Positions 32,871 to 44,378 of a DNA stretch of 64,000 bases are shown piece by piece. Position 1 is the stretch's first letter. Each line of letters begins with the position of its first letter. Location of the stretch: positions 1,550,001 to 1,614,000 of the forward strand of contig NC_083395.1 in NCBI RefSeq assembly GCF_030864355.1, in the 5' to 3' direction. The notes below the pieces were generated by a model. It made no database searches. It had not been told where the DNA came from and was given only the letters and a program-made list of their open reading frames with translations. Position numbers and translations under genes: made by a program. Source of the stretch: Cutaneotrichosporon cavernicola. Its lineage: Eukaryota; Basidiomycota; Tremellomycetes; Trichosporonales; Trichosporonaceae.

Positions 32871-34272
32871 TTAGTCGTCAAACTTGATCGAGTTTGTGGC
32901 GAGCGTAATCTCTCCGCCGGCGTAGCTCCCGCGCTTCTTCTTGTTCTTCTCCTTCCGGAACCCGGCCCCACGAGTAACGATGAGGTCGCGGGACGCGCGC
33001 GCTCCAAAGTCATTGTTCGAGGCGCCGTTACGGATGTGCGCGTCAAACGAGTTGTCCATCAGCCGCTGGTCATGGAAGCTGACGTTGTTCGACTTGATGC
33101 GCTCGAAGCGCGCGTTCTGCGGCCGCCCCTTGCCCTTGGGTCCGTTGGGGGTCGACGTGCCCGAAGGAGGGAACGAGTTCGACGGCGTCCACTCGTCCGC
33201 TGGGGCAACCACGGCCCTAGAAGAGTCCGATGAGGTGGGAGCGTTCGTGGAGGGGGTGTCGACCTTGCGCTTCTTGTTGTCGTCCGAGGAGGCGGGGGAG
33301 GAGGAGGGCGAACGGCGGCGCTTGGCGCCCAGGCCAGGCTTGGTCTCGGGCTCGGCCTCCGACTCGGAAGAAGACGACGAGGATGAGCTCGACCCAGACG
33401 AGCTCGACGACGAGCTGGATGAAGAGCTGGACGACGAGCTGGACGAAGAGCTGGACGAAGAGCTCGAGGAAGACGACGAGGAAGAAGACGACGAGGAGCT
33501 CGATGAGGAAGACGACGAGGACGAGGACGAGGACGAGCTCGAAGACGACGAAGAAGACGATGAAGAGTCGCTCTCGTCGCCACTGTCGCTGTCACTGTCG
33601 GAAGAGCTGCTCTTGCCCTCCTTGAGGGTCGAGCTGCCGCTAGACGACTCGGGCTTGACCACGACCTCGATGACCTTGACGGCGGGCTTGTCATCCTCGT
33701 CGTCCGAGCTGGAAGAGCTCGACGACGACGAACCCGAGTCCGAGTCTGAGTCCGAGTCAGAGCCAGAGTCAGACGAGCTCGAGCTCGAGCTCGAGCCTGA
33801 GCTGGACGAGCCAGACTCGGGCAGAGGGACCGCAGCGGCGGCAGCGACGGCGGCAGCGATGGCGCTCTCACGGATCGAGGCAGCCATAGCAACCACGGCC
33901 TCCACGGTGCCCTCGCTGCTCGTCTCGTCGTCCGAGTCACTGTCCGAGTCAGAGTCCGAGTCCGAGCTCTCGCTGTCGCTTTCGCTACCGCTGTCGTCCG
34001 AGTCCGAGTCCGAGTCCGAGTCAGAGGCCATCTCGACATCAATGGCCGCAGCAGCGGTCACAGCCGCAGCAGTCGCCTTGCTGACGGCCGCCCAAGCGGT
34101 CTCTAGGGCATCCTTGTCGCCGCCGGCCGAGGCGGCCGTCTCCTTCTCGAACGCCTTGGTGGAGCGGGTGAGGCCGCGGGCGGCGAGGTACGCGAGGATC
34201 GCGGCGTCGAGGGCTGGAGTCAGTGGTTGCCAGCGATGAGCGTTGGAGGGTACCTTTGGTGTCCTGTGCCAT
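32871..34272 (-). CDS. SRP40: Srp40/Nopp140-like nucleolar phosphoprotein
   Basis: Nucleolar chaperone for snoRNPs and RNA polymerase I. Two exons: MAQDTK, intron of about 37 nt, then a LisH-type start (ALDAAILAYLAARGLTRSTK-AFEKET). The middle of about 250 residues is nearly only Ser with Asp/Glu, expected to be heavily phosphorylated by CK2. The C-terminal SRP40 domain is intact: PQNARFERIKSNNVSFHDQR, ASNNDFGARASRDLIVTRGA, GFRKEKNKKKRGSYAGGEIT and NSIKFDD. Instead of the Lys-rich blocks that alternate with acidic blocks in human NOLC1, this copy has mostly uninterrupted Ser tracts, like yeast Srp40. Confidence 0.93.
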
Positions 34273-34656
34273 TGTTGGTTTGGAATACAAAGTGTGTACT
34301 CAAAATTCACTGGTGCGTTGACATTAACCCCCCCTCCACCAACAACCGCGGGGCTCATTACCAAAGACGGATCTGAAATTTATTATTCTCAAGTAATAGT
34401 TGTTATTTTATGCGGGAGGTGAGCTGTGATGGGTTTACCACGTGGCCGGGGAAGAGATGAGCCGAGATTGAGATTGGCGTTACCCATGGGAGAGTTGAAT
34501 GTGCGTGGGTCAGGGTAGCAGCAGCAAGGAGCAAGGAAGGCCGTCAAGTGGAGGCAAACCTCCTTACTCGATCAAAGAACGCAATGGCCATCGCTACCTA
34601 AACTCAACAACACTTCTTAATATCCATCTATACCCCGCCACTCGCAACCAGCAACC
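34273..34656. other. Divergent intergenic region
   Basis: About 385 bp between the Srp40-like and acyltransferase start codons; contains an AT-rich patch (34375-34410) and should hold both promoters. Confidence 0.5.
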
Positions 34657-36599
34657 ATGACGTTTGGCTTCACACATGAGCCCCTCGTTCATCTCGCCGG
34701 CAGCGCTATCACCTCCTTCTTCCGCAAGATTGAGGTGTACGGCTCAGAGAATGTACCCGTCGAGGGACCGATCATCTTGTACGTTGCTCGCGTGATGGAA
34801 CTGACTCCAGCGCGTGCACGCACACGAACATGGCCATTGATGTATGTGCAACTGACTTTCTAGCTGACCCCAGCCCGCGGTGCTGAGCAATACCATCCCC
34901 CATCGCCACCTTCTTCACTACTGGGTGAGCAAGACGCGTCGCCTCGCTGACTCCAGGTCAAGGACTCGCTGTTCAAGAATCCGTTCATGAAGGTGCTCCT
35001 GACGAACGCGGGCAACATTCGTGAATCTACATATCAAGATTCAGCTGACAACAGCCGTCGACCGGAAGAATAAGAACAACCAGCAGCTGTTCCGCGGTAC
35101 ATTCGAGGCCTTTGCACAGGGCGAGTGCATCGGTGTCTTCCCCGAAGGCACCTCGCATACCGAGCCTCATCTGATCCCCCTCAAGGACGGGACGTCGTGG
35201 GCCGCACTCGAGTACGTCCGTTATCTTGGCGGTACCGAGGACAACCCGGGCGTCAAGGAAGGACGCCCTGCCGTTGTCGTGCCGGTCGGCATCGCGTACT
35301 GCAACAAGTCCAAATACCGTTCGCGGTTGGCAGTCACGTATGGTCCCGTGATCTCGATGGACGACTACAAAGACGATTTTTTGAACGGCGATGACTCACT
35401 CCGCAAGGCGACTGTCAAGCGGCTCACGAAGCGCATGGAGGTCGAGATGCACAAGATGACTGTCAACGCCCCCGACTGGGACACGATGTACGCTGCCAAG
35501 ATGGCGACCGAGCTCCTGTGGCGCAAGGAGGACAATCTCGCGCTTGCAGACTATGCGGACGTCGCGCAGACCCTCGTTGACCTTTTTGCGACCGACGACG
35601 ACCGCATTGACCGCCTCAAGGCCACACTGGTGCGGTACCACCAGCTCCTCTTCTCCGCGCGGTTATCGAACGCGGCGCTCACTGACCTTCCTCTTCCCAA
35701 GGATCTCGACCCCGCGCTGCCCGTCCCAGTGCCGGGACGCCTGCGAACACTCGCGATCCTAATCAAGGACACGATCGTGAGCTCGGCTCAGTTCCCCTTC
35801 TTCGTTATCCCCTTCCTTTTCCACATTCCCGTTTACGCAATCGGGATGTTTGGCGCCTCGCTAGCCGAGGATGAGGAGGAGACGCGCGCCCAGATGAAGG
35901 TCTTCCTTGGCCTCTTCCTCAGCATCGTCATGTACCCCATCTTCTTCTTCTTCTTCCTCTGGCTCTTCTGGAGTATCCCCCTGGCGTTCCCCATGGCCGC
36001 CGGTGCAGTCTGGCTCCTGAACAAGTACCACGCCGCCTTAATCGACCAGAACTACAACGGGTGAGTTAGCCGCCGCAGTCGTCACTGACAATAGCTTGAA
36101 GCGCCTGATCGCCGCCTGGCGCGTGCTGGTGGGTGTATGGCTCGGTCCGGGCGTCGAGATGTCGATTCAGAGCTTCATGGATGACGTTGCGTCCTTCGCT
36201 CCCAACCCACCAGCCGTCGCGGGCCTTCCCCCCGGAACCCCGCGCGAGAAGTACAAGCGTCCCCTGCACCTGCCGTCACGACTGCTCGTGCGCCATGTCC
36301 TGCGCCAGCGCATCGAGGCCGCGCGCGACCTCGGGCGCACTCTGCTCGAGCTCGAGGGCGAGGACACCAAGCTCAAGGCGAGCTTCTGGCTTGCAGAGAG
36401 ATACGGCGGCGAGGTGTTCAAGCCCGCGGTGGTGCCAAGTGATCGGCTGGGCGAGTACGAGCGCGAGTGGGAGCAGGGCATTCGGCAGGCGCGTGAGGTT
36501 GTGCCTTTCCTCCGCGGGCGGGGCGCGAGGCTCGGATCTGCCAACAGCGACGAGTACTGGGCCGAGAAGAGCGGCGACGAGGATGCAAAGAGCGAGTAG
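34657..36599 (+). CDS. Glycerol-3-phosphate / dihydroxyacetone-phosphate acyltransferase (Sct1/Gpt2 type)
   Basis: ER membrane enzyme for the first acylation step of phospholipid and triacylglycerol synthesis. Six exons, about 590 residues. MTFGFTHEPLVHLAGSAITS then FRKIEVYGSENVPVEGPII; acyltransferase block I is HTNMAID (HX4D), assembled across two short introns; block II LFRGTFEAFAQGECIGVFPE; block III EGTSHTEPHLIPLKDG; block IV AVVVPVGIAYCNK. Two-helix membrane part: FPFFVIPFLFHIPVYAIGMF and FLSIVMYPIFFFFFLWLFWS. The last exon has RKYKRP-like PREKYKRPLHLPSRLLVRHV and an acidic tail. Splice phases at all five junctions fit. Both yeast paralogues have this layout, so I do not choose between SCT1 and GPT2. 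Confidence 0.92.
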
Positions 36600-36761
36600 G
36601 TCTGAGCTGGGTACTTGGGTGTGTGAGCTTCGGCTCTGCGTAGACTATGTCTGTCGGGCTAATGGTCGTGTCACGTATGTATCCCATGTCTCGCCGCTGC
36701 TGTTCCTTGGCATGAAACTAATCCATCTCACTGTAGTCCATCCCTGACATCTCTAGATCCT

Positions 36762-38270
36762 CTAATACCCCAGCTCGGCCTTACGCATCTTAAGCGCATT
36801 GACGCGGGCCTCACGCGTCGCCTCGGAGCTGCGTGGCCAGCACTCTGGCGTCCCTTCGTCGCCGCCCTCGCCAATCGCGCGCAGCCAGGCGTCCTGGTTA
36901 TCGAACTCGGCCGGTGCGCCGATCTTGACCTCGCCCGGCCGGTCGGTGAACCGTAAAAGGGGCGGGAGGGGGGGTACTTGGCCCCGGGTGAACGAGCGGG
37001 CGATGAGGCGTGCCGTAGCCTCACCAAGCGGGAAAGGGTTAACCTGATAATCTGGAGTCAGCCTCTTTAGTACTTGGACTCACGCAGACCGATCAGTGCT
37101 AGCGTGGGATCGGGAACATAGAATGTATCCGTGTTATTGAGGTTAAGAATATCCTGTCCTCCAGCTGCCGGCAGTCCGTCCTCGGCTGCGGCGAGGCTCG
37201 TCGTAAGTGGATACTCGTCGAACGGCGCTTTCGTGGCAAAGGGATACGAGAAGAGGTATCCGGTCGCGAACACGATCGCCTTGATCCCTTTGAGTCTCTG
37301 TCCGTTCTCGAGGACGAGAACACTTCCGGAGGGAGATGGCTGGATCTCAACAATCTCGGGGACGACGTGGATCCGTTTCGTCCACGGAAGCGCGTCGTCC
37401 CACACCTTGTCGCCGGGCTTGTACCCCCTCACGCTCTGGTAGATTGTACGCGCGCTACTCCCGCTGCCGCCAGCTCCGTCGGCTCCGTCTGGCACGTCGG
37501 TCGACTCATCATCTTGCGCGAGTTCACGCGCAATGTCGCTCCCCGAGGCGCGCGAGCCGACCACCACGACATTCTCGCCCCGGAAGCGGCGCGGGTTACG
37601 CCACCACCGCGCGTGTACCACTTGGCCCGTGAAAGCGTCCAGCCCCGGAATAGAGGGGAGGTACGGTTCATTATAGTGGCCGTTAGCGAGGATGACGTGG
37701 GACACAGTATATGTTCCTTCCGTCGTCTGGACGGTCCACCTGTCGGCCTCACCTCCACCTGGGGTGTGGTATACGCTGGTAACGCGGACGCCCCACCTAA
37801 TCAGATCATTAAGATTGTGTCGCTTAGAGTAGTCCTGAAGGTACGTTGCGACCTGTTGATGTGTCGGAAAGACCGGGGTGTCCTTTGCGAAAGGTGAGAA
37901 GCGGTAGTTCATAATCTGGTTTGGGAGGTTTGTGCGCAGGCGGTCGTACATGGCTCATCTCAGCTTACACCATAATATATTCAGACATACCTGAAGGTCC
38001 AATGGCCCCATCAGCTGCGAGCTCGGCATCAGAACGGACCACTGGCGGACCGTCTTTACGCCAGTGGACGTGTTGTTGTCCTGGCTCGGCATCAAAGTTC
38101 CATACCCCGCCGGCCTTGTTGCGCGATTCGAATGCCAGGATGAGAGACGGCTCAACTCCAGCCGCAAGGAGCTGGGCTACGGCGACGAGACCCGAGGGCC
38201 CGCCGGCGCCGACCACTGCGACCCGCAAGAGCGGGGGGAGGGGGATGGCGGGGGCCAGGTCTTGGGTCAT
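36762..38270 (-). CDS. Flavin-containing monooxygenase
   Basis: FAD/NADPH monooxygenase; the substrate (amine, sulfide or hydroxylation as in siderophore enzymes) is not evident. Three exons, about 475 residues. FAD site LRVAVVGAGGPSGLVAVAQL, GGVWNFD; intron of 37 nt; LRTNLPNQIMNYRFSPFAKD and FPTHQQVATYLQDYSKRHNL; FMO-like signature FTGQVVHARWW; NADPH site ENVVVVGSRASGSDIARELA; IVFATGYLFSYPF; then C-terminal NPFPLGEATARLIARSFTRG. A Gly/Ser/Asp-rich insertion (DGADGAGGSGSSAR) sits after the NADPH site. No signal peptide or membrane anchor. Confidence 0.87.
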
Positions 38271-38984
38271 GGTGATTGAACAATGTAAGATGACAAAGTG
38301 GGCCGGTAATGTGATAAGGGGGCCGATTTGCTCAACATGACTCGGCTACTTCCGTGGATTCTGCTACTTCACTCTACGCATCAGTAAATGTACTGTCAGT
38401 CAACGATGTCTTGTCGAATCCGTCTCATGTACATCAGATGCATCGACATCGTCTGCTTCTGCTTCCTCTCCATGTCATTAGGTTGCGAGTGGGAAAGTCG
38501 GAGATGGCCGGCTGTCGCTGTCGTGAACCGTGAACCGTGAACTGCCCGTTGATGGCTCCTCATTACAATGCGCGATCTGATGCGGCAATCGCACTAGTGA
38601 TCGCTTGGGACGCGCCATCATCTCGTCATATCTTTTGCAGAGGCAGACATCCTAACGTACGAGCTAAGATGAGTCAAGCATACAGAGCCATGGTCCACCA
38701 TGTGGGGGACCTCCGGCCATAAATCGGGGTTGTGGCTTCTCCGCTGCCATGTTGCATATGCACCTTGGTCACCCTGTTTCCGTTTCTGGGCTTTGTAGCC
38801 AATAGATCTATTCTAGTCAACTGAGGACCTTGGTTTACGTGTCACCGTCGGCCTCAGTTGCTCTCCACCACATGCCGTTACAGCCCTCCACCACGACCAC
38901 TTTCACAACAATCACCTTGACTTGCACCACTAACTCATCCTCATCCCTTCCTTGCCACCCGGCCGTTCCCTCCTTTGCACGGCC
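38271..38984. other. Divergent intergenic region
   Basis: About 710 bp between the monooxygenase and phosphodiesterase starts; nothing coding recognised. Confidence 0.5.
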
Positions 38985-40482
38985 ATGCCTACCCCATTCT
39001 ACGAACCTAAGGACATCGAATGCTGGGGCCACCGCGGCGCCTCGGCCTTCCTCCCCGAGAACACGTAGGCGACGTTGGCGCCGGGGACTAACACCCCAGG
39101 CTGGCTAGCTTCCGCGCGGCCATCAAGGAAGGCGCAGTCGGTATCGAGAGCGGTAGGCAGAATTGGGGACCGGGCTGACGCTAGATGTGCACATGACGTC
39201 GGATGGCGTCGTGCTCATGTTCCATGACCCGACGCTTGACAGGACGACTAATGGGACTGGCACCATTCGCTCGCAGCCGTGGCACGGCACCATCGAGTGC
39301 GTCAGCCGCGCTCCTCTCACATCCGCCGTGTGTCACACTGATGCCACTCGTTCTCCTCTCCCTTCCCCCACCCCTACCCCTCCCCCGCTCACCGCAGGCA
39401 TGTGCGCACAAAGAAAGAGCCGGTGCAGCCCATCCCGCTGTTGGAGGAGCTGATCTCGCTCATCATGGAGCCCGAGAACCAGCACGTAATCCTCAACATT
39501 GACTGCAAGATGCAGAATGACCCTAATGTCATGTTTGTAAGTACTATACGAGCCTCGGACGGTGAGCTCACCGCAGCCCGAGATGGCGCGCATCATCCAG
39601 CTGTACCCCGACTGGGAGACCAAGCTGGCGCCACGTCTCATCCTGGGCCTCTGGCACCCCATCTTCATCCGCCCGGCATACGAGCACCTCGGCCTCTTGC
39701 GGCGGTACCACATCGGTGTCTCGCCGGCCCTCGCTCGCGAATACTTCTGGGACGTGTGCGAGGGCTTCTCCATGGCCTTTGCCATGCTAATTGGCGCCGA
39801 GGGTCAGCAGTTTATCAGCGACGTTCGCGCGGCCGGAAAGGAGGTGTGTGTCTGGACGGTCAATGACCCCAGCGAGATGCGTACCGCCATATCCTGGGGT
39901 ATCAAGGCCATCCTTACCGATAAGGTCGGGGCGTTCGTTGAGCTCCGCGACGAGGTGAGTCCGCTACCTGGCTGCGTTGACGGTAGATCGTCGCCGACCC
40001 CGCAAAGTTGCCGATCCCCGGTCTCGGAGGCTGGATCTTCCCCTGGTCCAGCTGGAAGTACTATTCTGCAACCCATGTATGCGCCCGTCTCCTCGTTCGT
40101 CACTATCTTCGCTCACGCGGTTCGCTCTCTCCGCCCGCCCCTCCGTTTTCCTCAACTTTGCCCCTGCCGATCCCACCGGAATCCGAAACGGCAGCTTTGG
40201 TTCCAGCGAGCGCAGCTTGACCTCATGCGCACCGTCTGCTATGCCCCCGGACCCCTCCAGATGCCCAACCTCGATGGCCTCGACACCAAAGCGAACGCCT
40301 CGTCGCCAAACGACGTCGAGGTCAGCGAGACTACCACCAACGGTAACTCGGATGTCATCGGCGAGAAGCATGTCGCCCCTGTTGTCCCCGAGGGCGGCGG
40401 TGTCGCAGAGACGGTTGGCGGGGCCGTCGACGCCCCTGTACCCGCCTTCACTTCCCCCGTCCTCGTGGCTGCCGCGGCGTAA
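38985..40482 (+). CDS. Glycerophosphodiester phosphodiesterase (Pgc1-like)
   Basis: GDPD-fold enzyme; the single-domain form resembles yeast Pgc1, a phosphatidylglycerol phospholipase C of lipid droplets and mitochondria. Seven exons. MPTPFYEPKDIECWGHRGAS with catalytic HRGA, FLPENT, then ESDVHMTSDGVVLMFHDPTL supplying the Glu/Asp metal ligands and second His, RTTNGTGTI, and VILNIDCKM. KEVCVWTVNDPSEMRTAISW and GIKAILTD match the C-terminal part of the barrel. The last exon adds IPGLGGWIFPWSSWKYYSAT, a possible membrane-associating hairpin, and a Ser/Val/Ala-rich tail ending VLVAAAA. Six introns fit the phase; the one after ...YYSATH (about 130 nt) is the least certain. Confidence 0.86.
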
Positions 40483-40814
40483 CGCCACCGCTTGGCGTGC
40501 CCGCGCCTACTATTTGTAGACCCTTCTTATGTGCGCCGCGCCGTACGCACATACCTTTATCCGTAGACTTGACCACCCTCAGCTATCCCACCCGTCCATA
40601 CGCATCCTTCATGACCCTCTTCAGCCGTACAAGCCATGTACCTGTGCGCGGTTAGAGACAGGGTTACTTTGTTCACCAGCCTGACGCGCCGACTCGGATG
40701 AGGGGATGGGGCTATGCGAACGACTTGCGCGACCGACCTTGAAGAAAGGGAGAATCACGCCGAGCTGAGCCGTTTGGGGTATATATACTCTCTCGAGACA
40801 TGACCAACATCAAA

Positions 40815-40905
40815 GGTCGCGTGGCGAAATGGCATCGCGTCTGACTACGATTCTGTTAATCCGGTCGTCATCAGGAGATCGCGGGTTCGACCCCCGTCGT
40901 GACCT
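40815..40905 (+). tRNA. tRNA-Arg (ACG), with 19-nt intron
   Basis: Acceptor GGTCGCG pairs with CGTGACC; D-arm GCGAAATGGCATCGC; anticodon stem TCTGA pairs with TCAGG; T-arm GCGGG-TTCGACC-CCCGT; discriminator T. The anticodon loop is CT-ACG-A followed by a 19-nt intron (TTCTGTTAATCCGGTCGTC) and A. CGT near the intron end can pair with the anticodon, as in many eukaryotic tRNA introns. A CTTTT terminator follows at about 40921. Confidence 0.9.
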
Positions 40906-41407
40906 AGAGTTGCATAGCTCAACTTTTGGCTTAGCGTCGAGGTTGTTTTGTTTTCGGAGACGGAGGAGAAGATCAGTAGAAGTGCCGGTGTGGGGGGACG
41001 GAAACCTCGCCATGCATCCAATCTACTTGAACTGGATCTCCTATGTCCCGTTAGCCTTTCCCAGCTATCCCCTTGTCACTCCTGAGCCGTTGAAGCTGTA
41101 TCGACCCGTCAGAGGACGCTCGCGCGAGCAACGTCACAGCGGAGGCTTCGAAATTTCTGCCGCTCGGGTTCCGCAGTCTCCTCCTGGTCACGTGAGCGGA
41201 TCTCCTGCGGGAGCCATGGCACCAGCATCGCTCCAGATATGAGCTTAGCACAACGTCCAATGCATTAGTTACCTTACCGAACTGTGTACATCTCAGACTG
41301 GGCGCGACGCAACTGATGACCGTCGTTGAGGCATGCACTGAGGGAGTATTTTGAGGCGGTGGGGGCCGGATGGGTATTAAACTGGCGCAAAACCCAAAAT
41401 CTCCAGT

Positions 41408-41491
41408 GCTCGTATAGTGTAGGTGGTTATCACAGTTCGTTGTGGAGTTCCCTCATCTGAGCTAACCGCTGTTCGACTCAGCGTGCGAGCA
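41408..41491 (+). tRNA. tRNA-His (GTG), with 11-nt intron
   Basis: Acceptor GCTCGTA pairs with TGCGAGC (one G:T); D-arm TAGTGTAGGTGGTTATCAC; anticodon stem GTTCG pairs with TGAGC using G:T pairs; loop TT-GTG-G, 11-nt intron (AGTTCCCTCAT), then C; variable TAAC; T-arm CGCTG-TTCGACT-CAGCG; discriminator A. The D-arm and TTGTGG loop match fungal tRNA-His. The anticodon stem is weak (two wobble pairs), so a small doubt about the intron edges remains. Confidence 0.78.
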
Positions 41492-41492
41492 A

Positions 41493-41516
41493 GCCTGCGA
41501 AAGCAGGCGACCTTTT
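41493..41516 (+). terminator. GAAA-tetraloop hairpin plus T-run after tRNA-His
   Basis: GCCTGC-GAAA-GCAGGC forms a perfect 6-bp stem with a GNRA loop one base after the tRNA discriminator, followed four bases later by TTTT at 41513-41516. RNA polymerase III needs only the T-run, so the hairpin would sit in the trailer of the precursor. Confidence 0.55.
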
Positions 41517-41635
41517 GCACTTTGTTTCCCGGGCCCAGTAACACCCTGCATTCTCCCTGAGCAGATCCCTGCGAATGCCATTGCAACCAACCGCGCTTGG
41601 GCCAAGTGGAGAACCCGACAGTGAGGCACCCGCGA

Positions 41636-41691
41636 GGAACTCGAGGAACCGGAACTCGAGGAACCGGAACTCGAGGAACCAGAACTCGAAC
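41636..41691 (+). repeat. 15-bp minisatellite
   Basis: Three exact tandem copies of GGAACTCGAGGAACC (41636-41650, 41651-41665, 41666-41680) and a degenerate partial fourth copy. Each unit has a CTCGAG palindrome. Intergenic. Confidence 0.9.
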
Positions 41692-41910
41692 GATGCGTGA
41701 TGCCGTGACGCCTTTCAGATTGGCCGACTTGGATGGCAGTTTTGCTCAAACTAAAGTCTGCGCAAGGACACTCTGGTGTGATGATAGTCAGTGGCAGACC
41801 GAGAGATGTCTAATGGATCAACGGCGTCGGAGGATGGACTACAACAAGCGGCAATGGATAGCCGAAACGCTGTCTATTGACCGCGCCGAAGGCTCTTGTA
41901 TCGCAAGTTC

Positions 41911-41946
41911 CTTGATTCAAATATCAGTCGCTATATTTGAATCAAG
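41911..41946. repeat. Perfect 14-bp inverted repeat
   Basis: CTTGATTCAAATAT and its exact complement ATATTTGAATCAAG flank an 8-base loop (CAGTCGCT). About 405 bp upstream of the HFD1 start, AT-rich within GC-rich surroundings. Confidence 0.85.
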
Positions 41947-42351
41947 TCCGTCTGAGACTGGTCATGTGCGCAATGGCCGGCGGCGATGACCCCAAAGGAC
42001 TTTAGCTCGGCGTGTCTACGCGTCACGGCTGCAGCAACAGGTTACCTTGCGGTGATTGCGGGTATCGCAACCGGTTTGCTCGGGGGCGGGTCACTTAAAA
42101 CCTTAAGTGTAGATGGGATTGAGCTGGATCCTAATCAGTGTCGTCATTTTGTAATGGATTTGGTGGTCGCCGTACTGAATATCTGGCCCGTAACCTGACA
42201 CATTGTCTCCCGTTAGTGCATAAGGTACCACGCCATCGCTCAACCACTATATCATCAATCACATCCCGATCCTTCCTCCTTCCTTCTTCACACTCTCACA
42301 TTCTCTATCTCTATCTCTCCATAACTGACATTCACTCAACCTTCCGCAAAC

Positions 42352-44378
42352 ATGACAGACATCGTCAAGCACGTTGACACCCCTCTCAATGAGATCGATG
42401 AGGTACGTCTACCTGATCCGAACAGTCAAGTTGTGGCTGCCTTCCTCGGCTCTGTTATCTTCCTTGTCCCTGACACTAGCTCTATGACCGCCTCTCCGCG
42501 ACGTTTGCGAGCCACAAGACGCACGCGCTCGCGTTCCGCCTGTACAACCTCAAGCAGCTCGCGTACATGTTGCAGGACAATGTTCCGGCCTTCCAGGCGG
42601 CACTCGCCGCCGACCTCCAGAAGAAGCCGTTCGACGTCGAGCTCACCGAGGTCTGGCCCGCCATCGGCGACATCGACCTTGCCATCAAGCGTCTCCCTGA
42701 ATGGATGGCCGACGAGAGCAAGTCGAAGGACGCAACCGGCTCGTTCAAGCTTGCTCGTGAGCTCTTCTGTTCGCCTTCAGCTAACCACAGGTCCTCGTGT
42801 TGTCAAGCAGCCTAAGGGCGTCTCGCTGGTACGTTGCGCCCCGTCCCCAAAGACAAAACCAAAGGACTTCTGCTTACGCCCAGATCATCGGCGCTTGGAA
42901 CTTCCCCGTGCTTCTCGTCGTCTGCCCGCTCATCGCGGCCATCTCGGCCGGTTGCCCTGCGATCATCAAGGTCAGTTGACCCTCGCATAGGAAGCTTACA
43001 TCAGGGCTCTGAGCATTCCCCGGCCTCGTCCGCTCTCCTCGCGCAGCTTATCCCCAAGTACCTCGACCCGGATGCTTACGGCTTCGTCATGGGCGGCCCC
43101 GAGCAGGCCACGGCCCTTCTCCAGAAGCGCTGGGGCCACAGTGAGCAAAGGAAAGTGTTGCCAGCTGACGTCAGTCCTCTACACCGGCTCCGGCCAGGTC
43201 GGCAAGATTGTCGCCACTGCAGCCGCTCAGACGCTGACTTCGACCACGCTTGAGCTCGGCGGCAAGAGTCCCGTCATTGTCTCGGCGGATGCCGACATTA
43301 CTATCACTGCGCGCCGCATGCTCAGCATGAAGCAGCTGAACGCCGGCCAGGTCTGCGTCGCCCCCGACTACGTGCTCTGCGCCAAGGAGCGCGTTGACGA
43401 GCTCGTCAAGGCCATGAAGGACACGTACGTGTGAGGAATGATTCTCGCTTACCTCAAGCCTCGACGAGTTCTACCCTCCCAATTCTGACCGCTCGCTTAT
43501 CGGTGACTCGTTCGACTTCGCCTCGGGTATCCGCAACTCGCGCGACTACGAGCGTCTCGTCAAGGTTATCGAAGCGGTCGACGAGGAGGGTAAGCTTGTC
43601 TACCGCGGTGAGACCGACCCGTCGCGCCTCCGCATGGGCATCAACCTTGTGCGCCTGAACCACAACGGTGACGGCGAGACCACCACCCTCGTTACCGAAG
43701 AGACCTTTGGCCCCATTATCCCCATTATCCCGGTGGACGTAAGTCTGGCAGCTGTTGCCTGAGCAACTGGCACTAACCCGTAGGACGTCGATGCCGCTAT
43801 CCGGTACGTCAACGCGCGCCCAACGCCTCTCGCGCTCTACGTCTGCTCGAGCAGCCGCAAGGTCTTCCTCGACGGTGAGCTGGCTGTGTTCCTGTGCCTG
43901 TGTAGCTGACGGGCAGTCATCAACAAGACGATCAGTGGCTCTGCCATCTGGAACGACTTCAGCATGACGCCTCTCGCGACCACCCTTCCATTTGGCGGTG
44001 TCGGCGAGTCGGGCTGGGGTAGCTACCACGGCTTCTACGGTTTCCTCGCGTTCTCGCACCAGAAGGGTGAGCTGGTTTGAATGCAGTTTGAAGCTGACTG
44101 CAGCCGTCATCGAGATGCCGCTCTGGCTGGAGATGGCCCAGAAGGCGCGCTATGCGCCCAACTTCAACAAGAAGATGGTGCGCAGGTTCTTGGGCGCAAA
44201 TGTCAAGTTCCCCCGCCCGATCAGCGTCGAGCACGAGCAGCGTTCGCTTGATCGCTCGCGTGCCCGCCGCCACCTTTACATTGGTGTGCTTCTCGTCGCG
44301 ATTGGCGCGTGGCTCGGCTTTGGCGGTCGCAAGATCACCAGCATCTTTGCGGCCCTTAGAGCCAAGATTGGCGTTTAA
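42352..44378 (+). CDS. HFD1: Fatty aldehyde dehydrogenase (Hfd1/ALDH3A2 type), membrane-anchored
   Basis: Oxidises long-chain aldehydes, for example from sphingolipid breakdown; the yeast enzyme also acts in coenzyme Q head-group synthesis. About ten exons, roughly 530 residues. LYDRLSATFASHKTHALAFR start; IIGAWNFPVLLVVCPLIAAI; SEHSPASSALLAQLIPKYL; ILYTGSGQVGKIV; catalytic Glu in TTLELGGKSPVIV; catalytic Cys in QLNAGQVCVAPDYVLC; EETFGPIIPIIPVDDVDAAI; FGGVGESGWGSYHGFYGFLA. The tail HLYIGVLLVAIGAWLGFGG is a C-terminal membrane anchor followed by KITSIFAALRAKIGV. All introns are short with a CTGAC-like branch. Confidence 0.93.

Noticed and set aside
32941..34239. Large plus-strand acidic ORF as a gene
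   Set aside because: It mirrors the Ser/Asp tract of the Srp40-like gene, whose N- and C-terminal domains are conserved on the other strand.
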